A stretch of DNA of 64,000 nucleotides from contig NC_060247.1 of the NCBI RefSeq assembly GCF_921293095.1, forward strand, positions 110,193,111 to 110,257,110. The letters are read 5' to 3'. Source of the stretch: Ischnura elegans. Lineage: Eukaryota > Arthropoda > Insecta > Odonata > Coenagrionidae. The notes beneath the pieces are model-generated. The model made no database searches, had not been told where the DNA came from, and saw only the letters and a list, made by a program, of their open reading frames with translations. Below, piece after piece: positions 61,331-64,000 of this stretch. Every line of letters starts with the position of its first letter. Within the stretch, counting starts at the first letter, position 1. The translations under genes were made by a program, and so were the position numbers.

Positions 61331-63835
61331 AAATGAAGGAATTCTACTGGCGTAAAGAATTTAGACGTGTAGTCCTCCTGTAGGATATGAGCTGGCTTGA
61401 GTCAGTCGATGGACCCAGTTGAAAGTCTACCATAAATATTGAGTGTCTAGTCACGGCTGAGGATGGAATATTATCCCGTTTAAGATTGTTGCAGGGAATT
61501 TTGTACGGTGTATTGGGGAATAAAGGCGTAGGTAGACATTGCTAGATCTTTGTGAATAATGACTTGCCGATGGGTGATGTGACGTGACGCTGGGGTCGGA
61601 CGTAACTGGGCCAAGTAATCACGCGGATGTGGCAAGAGGGCGGTTGAGTGATGGCGTTTCACGTAGTCCGATGAAGAAGTCCCCAGGGAGACGCTGTTTC
61701 TCCCCGAAGAGGAGTTCCTGGCGCGCTGTGTGCACGTCGCATCATCAGGTAGTGCGGACGCAAAGAATAACTGTAGGTGAGGCATCTATCAAAGAGTTAA
61801 GTATAATGACACATAAAAGCCGCTTTGAGGATGCGGTACAGCTTTAAAGGAATCCTTTGGCCAGGAAATAACTCTTGGTGCGTTGTAAATTTGTTCCCAG
61901 ATTGGCAAACGGAGGTTAAAAAAGATAAGAGACGAACTGACAGTCGCGGTCATCAGTGATGTGCTTAGAGCAGCCGTAGTGAGCGACGCATCCCAAAAGA
62001 AAGGCGCGGAATACCCTGTCTACGGTGATATGTTCTATGGGTTCCTCCACTGGCCAGTGAGATAAATTGTCGACAATTGTAAGGATGTAGCGGTAGCCGC
62101 CGCATAGTGGTAGAGGTCCAACGATGTCAATATATAAGCGGAAGGATCACTTAGTTGGCAGGAGAAAGTCTCTCAGCGGCGATGTTTTATGGTGGAGCAC
62201 CTTGCAATGCTGACAGGCAAGACAGCTGCGAGCCGATGGAGAACAGTCTGCACGCATGGAAGGTCAGTTGTATGGACGGGAGATGAGTTTGATTGCGGTG
62301 TTGTCATGAGAATGATTAAATGAGGAGATATCTTTGGAGCTGAACCGACAGTGTGGACGGATAAAATGGTGGTTTGGCGAAGGCATCCCCAGTGAGATGT
62401 CTGTCTACTTTAAAGGCACCTGGAGATGCTGAAGAGCATCGCTGTCTTGCAGGAGCTTACAGAGTTCCTAGTCATCATCTTGGGACCGACACATAACGGT
62501 GAGGTCGGGCGGGGTAGGAGTGGACAGATTCTATCTGAAGGGTGATAATAGATTCTCTCATGAAGAAGCAGTCCACGACGATGTTTTCGAGTCCAGAGAT
62601 TTGTATTACACCCGTGATGACCTGCGACATGAACACAAGATGATGAAATTGCCAAGGTGAACAAGTGTGGGTTTTCTGGTTCGTGGTACTAAGGCGTATT
62701 ATAGGGGCTGTGGCCTGTGAATATAGCGAACTCGCGGGCTTCTACCGTCAGCATAGTTGTTAAACTGCTTGGTAGGCGGCGAAGTGTGCACGGTCGTTGG
62801 CACTCCTCTTCTATTAGAAAGGCGTCAGCTTCTCTGAGAATAACTGATGTGGTCTCCAAGATCACCGGTCGAGTTACTGCAGGAAAGTACAGATTGCAGT
62901 TAGCCTGGCACCTACGACGAGATCCAGAAGTGCAGAGGTTGTGAGTATGGGAGAGGGTTGCGGCCCTAGAGACACCAGTTTTCCTCGAAAGTTTGTGGGA
63001 TCTCTGGTGTCCAGGAAATTAAAGTGAAGCTTTTGAGCGTCTTGAGGTATTGAGTTGAGTGGAGCTTGGACATATGCGGCATGTGGAAAGTGAACAGTTC
63101 AGCATTCCTATTAATCATCGCATACAGCGAATGGTCTTGGGTGGAGCGATGTTGTTGATTTTGGTAACTTTATCAGACAAGGGTAAAAAGTCGTCAGCGC
63201 TGACATCGAAGTGGAGAAATGGGACCTTGCGAGATCCGAAGACGCACTTACCTCCGTTCATGACGGCTTCGTAGTCGGACTGGAAATGGAAAAGGATCCG
63301 GAGATTTGAAATATGTTCTACATTAGAGCTTGAAAACACCATAATATCATCCAAATACGGAAAGTAGAGCTCTAAAACACCATAATATCATCCAAATACG
63401 GAAAGCAGACAGCCAAGCCTTCGAGACCTTCGTTAGTGATACGCTTAGCAGCATTAGGAGCTCGAATGTGAAGATAGGTGTAATTACTAATGTCTTTTCG
63501 ATGTCTTCGGGATCCATAGGAATTTGGGTGAAGACCTAGGTGAACTTGATAACGTAGAAGACGGTGCATCCTTGAAAAGCATTTGAGAAATCGAGAAGAT
63601 GTCGGACGGAGTAGCGAACTGGAATGGTGCGTGTGTTGAGGTTCCTGTAGTCACCAACGGTATCTAGAAGTCATCGTTCTAGCGTATTCCGCACCGTAAA
63701 GAACCACATTCCAGATCAGACTCTTCGCTAATCTCTTCTTTCAGCTCTTGCGCAAAGATCTCCTTCGCAAGAAGCTCCCTTCTGTTCAGGAACGCCTCCT
63801 TTGCTTATGCAATTCTCTTCCTTTAATGAATCCTG
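61331..63835 (-). mobile_element. Degenerate Ty3/gypsy pol in gene E intron 3
   Basis: On the - strand, reverse transcriptase pieces come first: 63569-63372 with FPYLDDIMVF, the catalytic Y-L-D-D still present, then 63354-63115 with CVFGSRKVPFLHFDVSADDF. Integrase remnants lie around 62170-61900 and the pol tail at 61785-61480 (LAQLRPTPASRHITH). Frameshifts and stops separate all parts. The right end (63705-63835) matches 52190-52310 in gene D. Longer than the gene D copy. Confidence 0.75.
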
Positions 63836-64000
63836 ATAGAGGTTATAAAATAAAAATTAATATCTCGAAGACTTGCCTTTCATTTGGCTACTCAGCCATC
63901 ATCTGGCATGGGAATGTGTTTCAACCGTATTAAGATTGATTAGTCTTGAGTATTGTGCGGAGTCGATGTGACGACGTCACGGATGAGGGGGGCTCTTTCA

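Overview
This is animal, almost certainly insect, nuclear DNA. It is AT-rich, its protein-coding exons are short and separated by long introns with GT..AG borders, and it is packed with transposable elements (tRNA-derived SINEs, non-LTR and LTR retroelements, piggyBac-like and hAT-like DNA transposons, foldback elements). No bacterial gene layout is present. I cannot name the species.

The host content is a single gene family in five copies, here called A to E. A, B and C lie on the + strand; D and E lie on the - strand and converge on C. Each complete copy has six coding exons with the same intron phases (1,0,2,1,2) and encodes a secreted protein of about 222-229 residues. Each has a signal peptide, 14 conserved cysteines and several N-glycosylation sequons. 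The cysteine spacing and size resemble the insect 27 kDa hemolymph glycoprotein family (DUF1397). That name is an inference; the gene structures were read directly. Copies: A 693-5283 (exons 3-6; exons 1-2 lie left of the window), B 15818-24426 (complete), C 29853-43193 (complete), D 54451-46899 (complete), E 60930-55835 (exons 4-6; exons 1-3 lie to the right).

A and C are one duplicated pair and D and E another: introns and 3' flanks also align within each pair, and B is the most diverged. In both pairs, differences in the C-terminal exons are mostly amino-acid replacing while the cysteines are kept, which suggests diversifying selection.

Layout: 1-6.2 kb gene A and its 3' flank; 6.2-15.8 kb intergenic, with a dead LINE (8.05-11 kb, - strand) and a piggyBac-like element (12.0-14.5 kb); 15.8-24.4 kb gene B, with a hAT-like MITE and two foldback hairpins in its introns; 24.5-26.9 kb a hAT-like transposon apparently inside the 3' UTR of B; 26.9-29.9 kb intergenic; 29.9-43.2 kb gene C, whose intron 3 holds a 6.7-kb element with about 690-bp inverted termini, inside which sits a young LTR element, itself interrupted by a third transposon; 43.2-46.9 kb the convergent C/D spacer; 46.9-54.5 kb gene D; 54.5-55.8 kb the short D/E spacer with a SINE; 55.8-64 kb gene E and its intron 3, carrying a degenerate Ty3/gypsy-type pol also found in D.

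The paralogous introns act as empty-site references, so several insertions can be ordered relative to the gene duplications.
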